Source: Argyresthia goedartella (taxonomy: Eukaryota > Arthropoda > Insecta > Lepidoptera > Argyresthiidae). Taken from it: a stretch of DNA of 64,000 nucleotides. Below are positions 9,188-20,720 of the stretch, in pieces. The translations under genes were made by a program, and so were the position numbers. Position 1 is the first letter of the stretch. Each line of letters starts with the position of its first letter. Under the pieces are notes generated by a model. It saw only the letters and a list, made by a program, of their open reading frames with translations. It did not search any database and had not been told where the DNA came from. Location of the stretch: assembly GCA_949825045.1 (NCBI GenBank), contig OX463824.1, positions 32,954,001 to 33,018,000 on the forward strand. Direction: 5' to 3'.

Positions 9188-9203
9188 GTAAATCAGCCTT
9201 TAA

Positions 9204-9440
9204 GGCTTTCTCGCATGATGCTTTCGGTGTTGTTATTTAAATAATAGTTTGTGGATATTCATGTGCAGGCGTTTAGGAGATGTTTTAAGAAGTTCTAAAA
9301 TAAAGTATACAGAATAAAGTATACAGGGTCTAACAAAAAGGTGATGGAACCAACGTCTTTTTTATCTCAGTACATTTCGGGCCTAGCGCTCACCTGAGTT
9401 ATGGTGGAGTTGAAAAAAAAAATGCTCTCACCAAGTCGGC
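9204..9440. other. unannotated non-coding stretch
   Basis: No coding potential. A GGTCTAACAAAAAGGTGATG segment near 9328 may be the degraded other end of the MITE whose right end is at 9450-9481. Confidence 0.35.
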
Positions 9441-9444
9441 CCCA

Positions 9445-9481
9445 TACTAAAAGTTGTTCGGAATGATGTCCCTAACAACCA
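9445..9481. repeat. single end of a GGTTGTTAGGGACATCATTC MITE
   Basis: AAAAGTTGTTCGGAATGATG followed by TCCCTAACAACC is the right terminal repeat of the inverted-repeat family found complete at 42352-42631 and 44757-45008. A clear left end is not visible here. Confidence 0.55.
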
Positions 9482-10160
9482 CTCCACCATACAACAACAA
9501 CTCCTTTCTACTGTAACCACGCCCCGCACTATGAGCGTATTCCGCCCGCCGCGCCGCCGCCGCCTAATGTACGGGATATATGGCTCGGTGTGCATATTGT
9601 ATGGGAGCTACCATTTTTAGAGTTTTGCGGCAATAACCGAGTATGCCATATTATAGATGATATTAAGATATACTATGACGAGAAGTTTGAAAAAAATCGT
9701 TAGTCCTGTAATTGAATAAACTGAATAAATGTGTTAATTTGTATGACAGGTACCTTAAATAATCAAGTTATCCAAAAACAATTATAAAATTTTATCCAAA
9801 TCGGTTCAGTGGTTTAGGCTCTCGAGCTGACAACGGAAAACAGCCATCCATACATACATACACACGCACACACTCACACACATACATACACTTTTGTTTT
9901 TTTTTCCTTTTTCGGACGAAGTTAACGATAGAGACCTTTCCCCATCAAAATCTCAACCTCGATTTGTTTTACGACTACAATACTTCCTTAAGTTTCACTT
10001 CGTTCAACATGAAAGTAAAAATAATGTGCAATATTCGCAGATTAATTCAGAGTAATTAGGCAATACCATTTAAATTTTGAATACAAAGTTTTGAGTAAAC
10101 TCAAAGATACGAAGCAGATAATTTAATACCAAGTGGTTATATCCAACGAACGTTCGAACG
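9482..10160. other. non-coding; degraded repeat with (CATA)/(CACA) tail
   Basis: Contains AAATCGGTTCAGTGGTTTAG followed by a CATACATACACACGCACACA microsatellite at about 9851-9893, a common 3' end pattern of insect transposons. The body carries no protein signal. A CGAACGTTCGAACG palindrome lies at 10147-10160. Confidence 0.4.
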
Positions 10161-10359
10161 AAAGTATTCAATTCAACGTCATCGTCCACAGGTGTTTGTG
10201 TGACTTCGTTTCTTCGACTATCAAGTTTTAAATAGGATAGGATAGGAATACCTTTATAATAGTTTCTCTATCACTCGTTTGGTCAAATTATTTGATCCAT
10301 GATCCATTCGTTGTCCCACAAACACCTGTGGACGATGACGTTGAATTGAAATACTTTTT
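10161..10359. repeat. inverted repeat with about 43-bp arms
   Basis: The left arm (10161-10204) contains CAATTCAACGTCATCGTCCA followed by CAGGTGTTTGTG. The right arm (10314-10359) is its near-perfect reverse complement. The ~110-bp spacer holds an AGGAT triplet repeat and TTTGATCCATGATCC. It could be a small foldback element or MITE; no coding sequence. Confidence 0.7.
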
Positions 10360-10764
10360 GCATTGAGGGTTGTCGGTCGGTCGACTCGGTCGGGACATGT
10401 CGGGAGCTGCGACAGTATGTATGAGCATCGCGTCGGGCGGGACTCGGGGCCAGCCACGTCTCGTTGTCTCGCGCGTGACAAACGAAACTGGGGCTCAAAG
10501 GGTTTAAATTATAATATTATCCGCTAACCGGCACAGGCCCGACGTTTCTTCTAAATAATTGTATTTTAAGCCGAGGGGAGATTGCGCATAATTATCCAAC
10601 ATTGTTATCTTAGCTTTTTTGTTATTTTTTAAATGTGAATATTATTTTTCTATCTTGCCTCAGAGAAGGACTGTGCAACTGCTTTCCATTCGGATCCCTT
10701 CATCATTTGCACAAACACTGAGATCATTCTATGCCTCTATCTTTACTAGCAATTATAAATGAAG
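10360..10764. other. non-coding, nothing recognised
   Basis: A mixed stretch with a GC-richer part at 10370-10490. No conserved frame, repeat or RNA signal was seen. Confidence 0.3.
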
Positions 10765-10914
10765 CCTGATGGCTTGTGTACTGTACCACTTGTACCAGGG
10801 CCATCAGGCCTCACTCGTAACTGATGGCTCGTGTCCTGTACCAGGGAAATCAGGCCTCACTCGTAACTGATGGCTCGTGTACTGTACCAGGGACATCAGG
10901 CCTCACTCGTAACT
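10765..10914. repeat. 46-bp minisatellite, three copies
   Basis: The unit starts CTGATGGCTCGTGTACTGTA and ends CATCAGGCCTCACTCGTAA. Copies begin at 10767, 10821 and 10867. The first has an 8-bp internal expansion. Each unit is itself inverted (CTGATGGC and CCATCAGG), so each copy can form a hairpin. Confidence 0.85.
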
Positions 10915-13772
10915 GTACTTACCTACCTGTTAGTGTTGCTTCAAGTTATATGTATACGTAATGTGACTGTATGTCGGCTCGGCAGGGTGGGTCGTCGCAT
11001 CCGGTATTCGCAAGTAGCAGTGAAACTGTATCGCTCGGCGCCTGACCCCAAATGCATTGATTACCACTTAAAATTTAAATTCGGTCGCCGCACGAATTTT
11101 AATTTAACATTATCCCTTCGACCGAGCTGAGCCCGTCACGTAATTCTATAGATAGACTTATTCAAGGATGTATTATGTATGATTATCGGTATCGCCTATC
11201 GAGCCCATAAAGAGGATCCGTGATGTTATTAGGTTCGTGTTGAACCACATCGTCAGATGTTTCGTGTTCGTGTACGTAGATAACATACTTATCGCGGTTA
11301 TAGAAAACGTGCAGAAAATTGCAAATTGCACCATACAACAGCCGCGGTATGGTCTGCGCGGGACTTGGCTCCGGCTCCAGCTGCGGTGATCGAGGAGAGC
11401 CAAGCTTAACTTCTGAACCAGTTTTATTAAAATGAAAGTAAACCCATGCATCTACCACAATCATATCACGCACTATATTTTTTTTTGTTGGAAATGTGGC
11501 TCTGCCTATAGGAGAGGTCCCGGGTTCGATAAAGAAAAAAATCCCGATGTCTATATGTCCGATGTTTATATGTATGTGACGTCGCTGTTTCTGGTTCCCA
11601 CGACACAGGGTATGCTAGTGTAGGGCCAGAAGCAATGTATGTGCCTGTATGTAAATGTTTACTGTTTGTTATAATTTAAGAGGTGCCGTGTAGGTGTAGC
11701 CGTGTCTCGTGGCGAGTTTGTGGCGACTAGTTGAGCGAGTCCAGCCAGCCAGTGTGCGAGTGTGCGAGTGTGCGAGTGTGCGAGTGTGGTGGTGTGGTGT
11801 GGAGCGAGTGGGCCGCGGTCTCGCATAACCTCCACAAGGCGTGTTGTTGTACGAGCCATTGTGATTTGTGTGCAAGAAACAACAATAAAACTCGAACCGA
11901 GCAGGACGCAGCCGCACAAACAACCACCACTACAATGGCGTTTTGCTTTGAGAAAAGATTTTTACGACGCCATAATGATATTTTCATAGCGAAACGTTCG
12001 AGACCTAATGTTTCAGCTAATGGATTCTCAAGATCCGTATCCGAGTAACCGCAGCTGGCGTGTGAAGGAAGACGGATCGAGATCGTATCACAGTTATTCA
12101 AACTGAATCGATAGACTTGGAAATGTGGTTCTGTGACCTAAAAAAACTCATGCTTATTCGACGAAACTTGTTTAACGCTTTTTTAAAACAACAACTACAC
12201 TGCACAATCATCATTGGTAAAACCGTTGTCTATTCATATATTCATTATCTACACATCCTTTTTTTCACAGTCAGTCCATCTCTCCGTGGATCTTATCAAC
12301 TCATCTTTCTCCCGCCAGTCCCGGTCCCCGGTCCCCGGCCCCCGGCCCCCGGCCCAGGCTAAGCTGAGCTAAGCTAAGCTAAGAGACTGTTGTGTAGTGT
12401 GGTCTCCATCTCCAGGTGGGTGATGGTGGGAGTGTGATGGGAGTGATTCACGCGCGAGACGTCATGAACGGGTATTTGCCTCGAGCTCGCCACAGTTCGG
12501 ATTTACTGTAGAGTTGCCGAGCTGCTAGACAACTAACGAGCTATTGACTGAATGTCCGTTTAAACTTTAAAGCCTTCGTCAGTTTGTTGCAACACCAGCG
12601 TTTATCTCAAGCATCTTAATTGGGAAGACTGTAACATTATGAAAGATATAAACCTACACCTACTCGTAGTTACTCCTATACTGAATTAGGGTTAAAGTAG
12701 GGCTTATAGTGGGATGAGATCGCTCGATGATGCTAATATTATCGAGATTAAGACAACCAGACCACAGACCAACCACAACTACTCAGCGTATACTCAGCAA
12801 CTATGATCATCTGACTCATATCATTTTATGATCATCGCGCTTCGAACTCTGAGCTAAAGTCTGGAACTATGAGTTCGGAGAACCTACTGTGATCTGAGTC
12901 ACGGATCAGAACTTGATAGGTACTAGATATCTGATATTCGATAGTCGCTGTAAATCTGCGGGTCTGTGGGCAGACAGCAACCGCCCCTAAACTATGTGCC
13001 TACTGCCTATGTAGAGTCAGCATTCAAGTTGTTGCTTTGTGAGAGAAATGTCATTCATTTTCGCGCTGTAAGATTTTATGAATAAAACATCACTATTATT
13101 TACAAACTAAACGTCTGGCTGAGTAAAGTACAGTGGTAAGTAAATATGGAATATGTAAGTATGTATGTATTGTTTTTTGGTTTTGACATACTAAAACAGA
13201 GACCAGTGTTTCAAAGATCGACACTTACTTTCTGAGACACATAGCACTATAAGACTTGCTTGTGCTTTGTATTGCAAGCACAACCTACAGCGGCGTAGTG
13301 TTTCGCTGCGGACGGTACCCGGATACCCGGATAGCGAGCACGAGCCAGCGCTGGAAATAGCCGACGCAGATAAAAACAACAAAACAAGCAAAATGAGCAG
13401 ATGCACCTCCGCGGAGCACACGCCGCGCCGCCGCCGCTGCCGCTGCCGACGACATTCGGAGACCGCTCGGAAAATACCACCACACCTCGACTCCACATGA
13501 GCTAAGTAGGTATCCCAACCTCAACACAATCATTACTAAATCCCTGTATTTCGTCCATTATACATAATTTCACTATTCTGAATAACTTAGTAGCTATAGA
13601 ATCATCCTAACCATAATAATGATTCTATTTGTCTTGGCTAAATCTTTGAGAAATTGATTCTCTACTTATTAATTCTACGGTATATCTCGTTAAATGAGCG
13701 AAAGCCCCGGCTTCTGGGAACGGAAATAGCTTGGAAACTGTACAGAGGTACCCTTAATTCGAATGACCTAGC
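10915..13772. other. long non-coding stretch
   Basis: No supported gene. It contains a possible SINE relic (about 11490-11640, with GGTCCCGGGTTCGAT resembling a Pol III B box). There is a GTGTGCGA tandem run at 11752-11786, a CCCCGG-rich run at 12322-12356 followed by GCTAA repeats at 12360-12383, and a GC-rich island around 13290-13470. Short open frames here have no recognisable domain and no codon bias. Confidence 0.4.
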
Positions 13773-13990
13773 AACAGTGCTAGTGGTTCATTTAGTACTG
13801 TCGGGTTGCTAGCGCTAACTGGCGGTCGTGGGTTCGAGTCCGGGTCGTCAGTTAGCACGGCGACACCTCGCGTCGCCAGTGTACCCACCACCACCACGCA
13901 CCAGCTGCTAAATGACTTAGTGCAAACATGGTATGGTGGGTGACGCCACGACCCACTCTGTTGATCATTCACTTAGCTGGACACGAGGAC
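13773..13990 (+). repeat. tRNA-derived SINE-like element
   Basis: A GCTAGTGGTTCATTTAG stretch resembles a diverged Pol III A box. About 45 bp downstream GGTTCGAGTCC at about 13841-13851 is a perfect B box (GGTTCGANTCC). The region cannot fold as a proper tRNA and continues into a GTCGCCAGTGTACCCACC tail with a CCACCA run. This fits a SINE better than a tRNA gene. Confidence 0.5.
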
Positions 13991-14376
13991 ATTCTAATGA
14001 GTATAACGTTGCAATGTAAGCCCGTCGCTCACTCCGTCACGTCATGTCGAACGGTATCACGCGCCCGGCGCGAGGAGTATTAGTGAGTATTCTCCACCAG
14101 AGGTGAGCCCCACGACCTCACACCCGCGGCATCAAGGTACAAGCATGCTTGCTCGTTTATACATATTATACATGACGTCCACGAATCGTGATCCAACATC
14201 TAATTATAGTCATCGACCAGCGCCGTATCCGGCGACAGAGATGCTTTACCGGGCGAACTTTCCTTTCCAGAATCCAATCAGATTCAACCTTTTCGACGGA
14301 ATCGAGTCGGCGATATGCGAAAGTAATAGGGAATCTATAAACAATCTGTAATTTGAAGTCTCTGCGAGCTGTGCGA
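13991..14376. other. non-coding, nothing recognised
   Basis: No conserved frame. A GC-rich block at 14030-14130 contains CGCGCCCGGCGCG. Confidence 0.3.
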
Positions 14377-14484
14377 GGTGCGGGGTGCGGGGTGCGGCGT
14401 GCGGGGTGTGGCGTGCGGGGTGCGGGGTGCGGGGTGCGGCGTGCGTGGTGCGGGGTGCGAGGTGCGGGGTGCGAGGTGCGGGGT
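14377..14484. repeat. GGGGTGC minisatellite
   Basis: About 15 head-to-tail 7-bp units of GTGCGGG with GTGCGGC, GTGCGAG and GTGTGGC variants. Because 7 is prime to 3, the array stays open in several frames and creates an artificial Pro/His/Arg-rich reading frame on the minus strand. Confidence 0.85.
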
Positions 14485-14852
14485 GACAGAGCTCCGGGTG
14501 TGCCGCAGACATTTGTTCAAATCCATTAACTAGTGGTATCTTTGCCGAGAGCCGACGCCTTACTATTAAAAGTCCTTCGTCACACATGACCCCTATATGC
14601 CTAAACATAAGAACCACATTCGCATGCTTGTCGTTAATGTGGTGTTTAAGCATGTCTGCAGCCCGCGGTCCCGGCGACGGCACTTTTTGCTTCGCTCTTT
14701 CATGAAACTTTATACCTATTACTTTTAAACTCCACTTCCTGAAAATGTCTAGAATATCGTCTCTCAAACATCGCGGAGATGTTCTGAAGTAGGTAACCGA
14801 GATTCTTTAGGGGAGCCGTCCTTGAGCGTGTAAAAAGGCAATGCATTATTTA

Positions 14853-15252
14853 AAAAAGTGGCCAAGTGCGAGGAGGACTCGCGCACGAAGGGTTCTGTTG
14901 TAACAAGTAATTATGTGACTGGATGTTTGTGTTGTAACTTTGTTTCACGTAGTGTTTATATGAATTACAAAGTTCAAATCAAATCAAATCGTTTATTTGT
15001 GAGTTAGTGATAGTGTAGTATCTTTGCTTTCAGTGCCATTTATGGGGAGCCCCCTTTAACTATTTTAGTTTTTCAGTTTTTGTATAAAAATCGTAAAGCG
15101 GTTCACAGAATTTTAGATATATTCCAAGTTTCAACTATGTAGTTCTAATAGTTTCTGCATAAAGTTGCTGCGACATAGAAATGAACGGACGGACGGACAG
15201 ATAGACTTGACGAAACTCTACGGGTTCCTTGCTTCTCTACGGAACCCTAAAA
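14853..15252 (-). repeat. GGTTCCGTA dispersed repeat, copy 1
   Basis: One end reads GGCCAAGTGCGAGGAGGACT then CGCGCACGAAGGGTTC; the other reads CTACGGAACCCTAAAA after a GACGGACGGACAG run. This head-tail pair defines a repeat family common in lepidopteran DNA. Around 14976-14999 it contains an antisense LINE tail (CAAATCAAATCAAATCG then TTTATTTG). Non-coding. Confidence 0.6.
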
Positions 15253-15480
15253 ACCGGCCAAGTGAGAGTCGAATTCGCGCACGAAGGGTTCCGTACTTCC
15301 GTACCACTGTACAATGGTAGGGATGGTGAGGAGTGAATAGTTTAGATTTTACATAGCAAAATGTTGTTTAAAAAGGTTTTGGCGGCTACTTCCACACTCC
15401 ATGTACGTAACCAGGTGCATTCATAAGTTTGTATGTGGTATTGAAATAATTGTTGTATGGGAGCCCCTTATAGTAGTTTA
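15253..15480 (-). repeat. GGTTCCGTA dispersed repeat, copy 2 (tandem to copy 1)
   Basis: Starts ACCGGCCAAGTGAGAGTC immediately after copy 1 and carries CGCGCACGAAGGGTTCCGTA. The part with GTACAATGGTAGGGATGG and ACCAGGTGCATTCATAAG is closely related to the reverse-oriented copy at 41719-42100. Confidence 0.55.
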
Positions 15481-18400
15481 TGTGAGTGTGAATGGAGGGC
15501 ATTGAAACTCGAGAGAGGGTTTATCTCCTAAACAGGCATATATATATATATACATATATATCTAGCATATCTTATAAACAGGCCTACGGCAGAGTCCAAA
15601 GTCCAGGCGGAGGCTAAAGGCGAACATTGCAGATGTATTGTTTGTTCACTTGAGCTAAATTGCCGTCTGATGTCGCTATTTGCTTATCTTTGTTCTCCTA
15701 ACAGCTGTTTTAAGTCTGGTTTAATTATGAGAAACAATGTAGGAGTAGCAGCGTCCGTGTATCCTAATTATTCTTTGCAAAGTATAAGAGCTTAATGATG
15801 GGGAAGTCTATCAGACAACCTTTATTACCTGCGATGTTAAAATAGTTTGATATAGATATCCTTAGGTTATAGCGCGAGCTATTTTAAATGCATAATCATT
15901 CTGCTTAAAGAACACATCAAACTATGAACAGACCGACAAACATTTGCTCAGAGTTATAAACAGTTTAAACTGTGCAAATATCTAAATCAGCAGGTAGCGA
16001 ATAAACCATTCCTTTGGCCCTTTGTAAATGGCTTCAATTCAACACGTTTTAAATTTATCTGTGTTTTTTTACAGAAAAAATATACAAAAGTTAATTAATG
16101 ATCTCGTAGCCGTTGGTACAAATCCAGTAGAACCTATTCCAAATGTTCAGAATACTATTCTTCTGAATGTCCCATAAAGCAGGTAGATATATATTTTCAG
16201 CAAAAAGATTGAAAGATGTCTCTCCAGAGAACAGAACAAAATATACCAGAAATGTCCTTCATTTCTGTTCTGTAATATTGGTCTCGTTCACGTCCCCGGC
16301 GGTAAGAGGGGGATAGGAGTGGTGGATAAACATAGTTATAAAAGTTAAAGAACTGCTGGAGACGGGAATAATTCCACTTGCCGAGCCAGGAGGGGCTCTT
16401 AGGGTCTATTGACTTGACGGACGTCATAGACGCGGCTCGATCAAAACAACGTGTTTTTTTTCCATATTTTCGAATATTTCGTAGAGCTACGATATTATTG
16501 CACAGGCGAGGAAGCCGACGACGAGGAAGGGGGTATCGTGTAGCGGCAGAGTCTATAAAATCCAACGATTACTTTATACCTATTTTGAAATCAATGAAAC
16601 GCTTCAGAGTGCCCCAGTCCTCCCCTAGTCTCCCACACAGAAAGCAATATCAAATGTCAACAAAATACTGACAAGGAAAAAAACTGTTATTCCAATGTTC
16701 TTAATTCCTTTAACGGCCACATGGTGCCCTTACAAATATTACAAAAGCTTTTCTGTAGTTCATTAACAAAGGGTTCTAGGCTTTATTTGTGAATTAGTTG
16801 AGTCTGTAGTAGCATTATGTACAGCAGGCGGTGGCTCGCTGCAGAGTTCGTATAATTTAGCTTCTGCATTGTGTTCAGTTTTTTTTATTGTTTATCAAAA
16901 CGAGTCCACATTACGTAAACGCAGCTATTTTTTGCTGCCAACAACGATAACCGTACAAAATTATGCATATTTGGACGAAATGTAAGCAATTTATTTATGG
17001 TTTCCGAGGGATCATTCCATGTTGATGCGACACTAATAAAGGGAAGTGCCTGAATTTGCATTCTGTTGGTTATTCTACCAAGAGACATTGAGAATTGCAG
17101 CGTCACGATAAGGCGGGGGAAATAGATTACACTCAAGTCGCCACCAATCTTTATAAATGTGGAGATTAAGACCCTTTTAAGACATTTGAGAAGAAGGGGG
17201 ATAAAGCTTATCAGCACGAGCGTGAGTATTCATAAAATACAAAATAACTGCCCCAGGGATATAATTACCTCTGATATGATTCTCCTAGTAGACAATAAAA
17301 AAATACAAGGTAATGTTATAAGATCAGGAAACGACAAACACAAACTGCTCAAACTAATCATATAAGGCAAGATTCAGGGACACAGAAGACGTCGCCCACG
17401 TACCTCCTGGCTTCAAAAGATGGTCGCCAACGCAAGGAAATGGTAACCGAGGTAGAAGAAGAAGATATTGAAAAGGTCGTCACTCATTTCTGAAAAGAAA
17501 GATTATTTTTGCTTCACTCTAGGATCCATCAAACATAATGAGTGGTATAATTTGTGCATCTGCATGGTATCGTGGTAGGTAGGTAGTATAATATTCAACA
17601 GTTTCAATGTCGCACAGAGGATTAATTCTTGAAATGAAACGAAACCCTATCAAAACACAATCACTCTTATATTCCTTTGTGCATGGAATCACGGGAACTG
17701 TGCCAAGCTAAATGTATAGACAACTGTTCGTAGCGAAACCTTTCAACTGCAGTACTTTATACTTTCATGGTCTAACTAAACTATAAGCACTGCTTGCATT
17801 GCAGTAATGAGCTTAGCAGTTACTGTGCAGCTACTTGGAAAGTAGCTCTTATTGCTCATGTGTTAGGAGGGGTGAAGTGGATTCGGGTCGGGACTCGGGA
17901 GGCCGAGGCCGGAGTCTCCCACGGGGCCGCAGCTGCCGCGCACATGTCTCGAGTGACGTCACACATAACGCGCAAACATCCGCCGCGCGAAACTAACACC
18001 GAGGCCGAGCGGTGCCGAGCGGTGCCGGGCGGGCCATTATTAATGACAACACTGAAGATATCACCCGTCAGCCGTCACCCGAGCCGACGCACTTGCAACA
18101 CCCACACATCAGTCCCTGATGTCCTGTGTTCACCCTAAAGAACACAAACACATCTAGCTAGATACGGTAAGGAAAGTCTCCACAACATTACAGTTGAACG
18201 GCCGTTCACTAACTTTGTTGCAGAAGTAAGATGGAAGCTAGAGCACTAGTCTTTCAACGTATCGTTTTCGTATCTAAGTGCATCCATAGAAGCAATCGAA
18301 ACTCCTTCAATGTGAATTGACCATTCCATTATCTTGTGCTTAGCAAATCGTTCTATTTGGGCTTGCACTTGTGTGTAGAGAGAAGATCTCAAACCAATTC

Positions 18401-18905
18401 ACCTTCACATAAGGCTTTATTTACATAAGCAAAGCGATTTTCGAGCCGATCGCATACAAGTTTTATATTATTCTGACAAGTTTATTGAATGCGCAAGTGT
18501 GGGGCGGGGTCTGTCGGCGACAGCTTGCAGCTTTGATCACATCACCTTACAATGTCTATTGAGGACGTTTCTTCAAAGGGAGCTCTCAAAGCGACTGCTC
18601 TGCAGAGTAATAGCGTAATATTAAATTGGAGAACTGAATGCCCTATTCACTGCTACATTAAAATGCCCATTTATCAGCAATCTGTGTTTAAGGCCGCCTG
18701 TTAGAGTCTAGGCTCAAGCTAGTTTACAATCGAGAAATGATCCCTACGTCGTCGGCGCAGCTGGATTTTATTTGCTGCTGAATCACTGTTATCGCATCCA
18801 GCGAGAGATTCTATCTAACTCCATCGGCGCCGACGAAGATCCTTTATTCGTGTCGAGTGCGATAGCCGGCATCAACAGCAGTTCATTAGGGAGCGAGCCC
18901 ATCTC
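15481..18905. other. long non-coding stretch
   Basis: No supported gene. (TA)n near 15540-15556. A short minus-strand frame at 16197-16565 has no recognisable domain. Around 17366-17450 a frame reading GKIQGHRRRRPRTSW resembles the extreme C-terminal tail of an RTE-like LINE but is too short to assign. GC-rich DNA at 17870-18030. Confidence 0.35.
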
Positions 18906-18910
18906 CCCCT

Positions 18911-18934
18911 ATACATACATACATACATACATAC
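18911..18934. repeat. (CATA)n microsatellite
   Basis: About six tandem CATA units. Confidence 0.8.
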
Positions 18935-19010
18935 AGTGCCGGGGCGGACTGAATGTGAAGCGACACACCTGTTTTGTAATTATTATCTATACTTTGTTTC
19001 GAATGTCTGT

Positions 19011-19103
19011 GTTCCCAACTGCGTTGCCTACCTTCCATGGTGTTCCCAACTGCGTCGCCTACCTTCCATGGTGTTCCCAACTGCGTCGCCTACCTTCCAT
19101 GGT
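19011..19103. repeat. 31-bp minisatellite, three copies
   Basis: The unit GTTCCCAACTGCGTCGCCTA plus CCTTCCATGGT begins at 19011, 19042 and 19073 with only one visible base difference between copies, so it is young. Confidence 0.9.
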
Positions 19104-19439
19104 CATGGTCAACATACTTTTATACATAAAGGCTCATATTGGTTGGCAGACGACGCACTACGCACTAGGGGCACTGTTCACAAGTAAGTAACATATGTAC
19201 TATGCAGGCTCTGTGTATATGTAGATACTTGTACATGATATCGGAGAGAGTCCAGCTCGAGATGGATCAAGATCAAATCTGTGTGACTATTGATATCCCA
19301 ACTGAGTGACTATTGGTATTCCTTCAGTCTATATGTATATTTATGTGTGTACGTGCCAGGAAAATTATAATTAGGGTTTGTTGTAATGTACTAAGTCACA
19401 CACATAGGTCTCTAGCTCTACCCGTGCTTAGCGATCAAA

Positions 19440-19564
19440 CTTTCTCATCCTGGCTTGATTTTCTGGATGGAAGACATCTCTTACTAGAGATAAGCTCGCC
19501 TTTGTACACCATTTTAATATATATCTGTTATTTTAATTATTTGTGTGCAATAAATAAATAAATG
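19440..19564 (+). mobile_element. LINE 3' tail (GATAAGCTCGCC family)
   Basis: AGAGATAAGCTCGCCTTTGT followed about 60 bp later by GTGTGCAATAAATAAATAAA. This 3' block recurs at 25555, 28555, 36484, 46250 and 55990 in either orientation, marking 5'-truncated copies of one non-LTR family. Confidence 0.65.
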
Positions 19565-20720
19565 AATTATGAATATAGACATCACGTACAGAGCTTTATT
19601 GTATAATCAGTTTACCCAAAGTTTTCTTGAGTGTTGCTATCTATGAATGCGCCAATATCAATGACTATTTGGAACGAGGTAAGGCACTTAAGTATACAAT
19701 TACTAGGAAGTGATGTATAAAGTCTAGCTACACTGTACAGTAGGGCACAGCTAACGAGACGCGATACAGCCGACATACGTACGTACGTCGCGCGCGTGAT
19801 GTCGTGTCATGCTCTAACTAAACGGTTTAGTGCTCGAGCTTTACATAACTTATTTGTACTAAACTCATGATGACGACCTGCTCACGACTGCCACGCACAG
19901 CACAGTCCACACCACACACACACACACACACACATACTCAAGGGCCTGACTCGCCCTCACTCAAGCTCTCGAGTAACCCGAACCCTACCTTGAATAGGAA
20001 CCCGAAAAGCGTCTTACCTACCGCATTTCTAGCAGTCCGCACATAACATTACCGGCCGCCTGCCTTCGATTATTTATTTAGGGTGGTCGGTCGTGTGAAA
20101 ATATCGTCCCTACGACGAAACCCCACTCGCGCGCCAGCTCCAGCTCCGGCGGTTATTTGATTATGCGTGTCGATGCAACATCGCGTCGCAGGCGCAGGCG
20201 CAGTCGCAGCGATGTGATGCTGTCGAGGAGTTTTTATTCAAAGGTTTATTTTAGTAACGAGGGTCTTTGTGAGGGGCTCACGATCGTACCCTGACAAAAA
20301 GCATTCAAAGAAATAATGTAAACGCTGTATCTTTTCTGTGAAGCATTGATAAAGTGATTAATGTAGCGAGAGAGTGGTCGTTCGGCGCGGCGCGATGTAA
20401 TCTGGGGAGTGGCGCGACAGCGCCGGCTCTCGAGCTGTCTCGAGTGTCTGCGGAACTCCTGGCTGAGTGGAGCCGCGCACGGAGCAGGGCGCCGACGGAC
20501 GGGGAGCACCTTCATGCTCACTCAGCAGGAGTGATGCGCGGTCACGCACGCAGCCCCGCACGCGGTCCGTGCATCTCCGAGGGTCCCCGCACCGATGACA
20601 TTAATTCTAATAGAATACTCTATAATAACAAAACTTTCACAATGCCGATGTAATCGCCGCCATATGGCCGTGTATGCGCACGTCGCAGGAAATTGTTAAA
20701 TTTATTTCATGCGCACTTTT
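19565..20720. other. non-coding with a GC-rich segment
   Basis: (CA)n at 19915-19934. Between 20100 and 20600 the DNA is unusually GC- and CpG-rich (for example GGCGCAGGCGCAGTCGCAGC). No conserved frame spans it. It could be a regulatory island or untranslated exon of a distant gene; I cannot show either. Confidence 0.35.

Larger units (their letters stand above)
280..9200. mobile_element. PIF/Harbinger DNA transposon, split by a BEL/Pao insertion
   Basis: The two ends are imperfect inverted repeats: GCCCGGTTTATACAGGG on the left and the reverse complement GGCTGATTTACACAGGG on the right. Both are flanked by TAA, the expected 3-bp Harbinger target duplication. Inside are two halves of a HARBI1-like DDE transposase on the minus strand and two parts of a MADF/BESS protein on the plus strand, the usual kind of gene pair in this superfamily. 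Removing the 6532-bp LTR element and one 5-bp repeat leaves about 2.4 kb. The element is dead: both transposase halves carry frameshifts, and sequence is missing between the MADF exon and the transposase 3' end near 675-695. The exact terminal base is uncertain by one or two positions. Confidence 0.8.

Noticed and set aside
11490..11640. SINE or tRNA-like element with GGTCCCGGGTTCGAT
   Set aside because: The B box is incomplete, no A box is visible, and no boundaries could be set. Mentioned only within the non-coding stretch.
13773..13855. tRNA gene
   Set aside because: Perfect B box, but acceptor, D and anticodon stems cannot be formed; SINE is a better call.
14246..14767. 173-aa minus-strand frame with Pro/His/Arg repeats
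   Set aside because: More than a third of it is the 7-bp minisatellite at 14377-14484. The rest has no recognisable domain.
16197..16671. Overlapping frames of 122 aa (minus) and 97 aa (plus)
   Set aside because: Neither shows a motif or codon bias, and each is open because of the other. Insufficient to call a gene.
18772..19191. 139-aa plus-strand frame
   Set aside because: Contains the CATA microsatellite and the 31-bp minisatellite; remaining residues are not protein-like.
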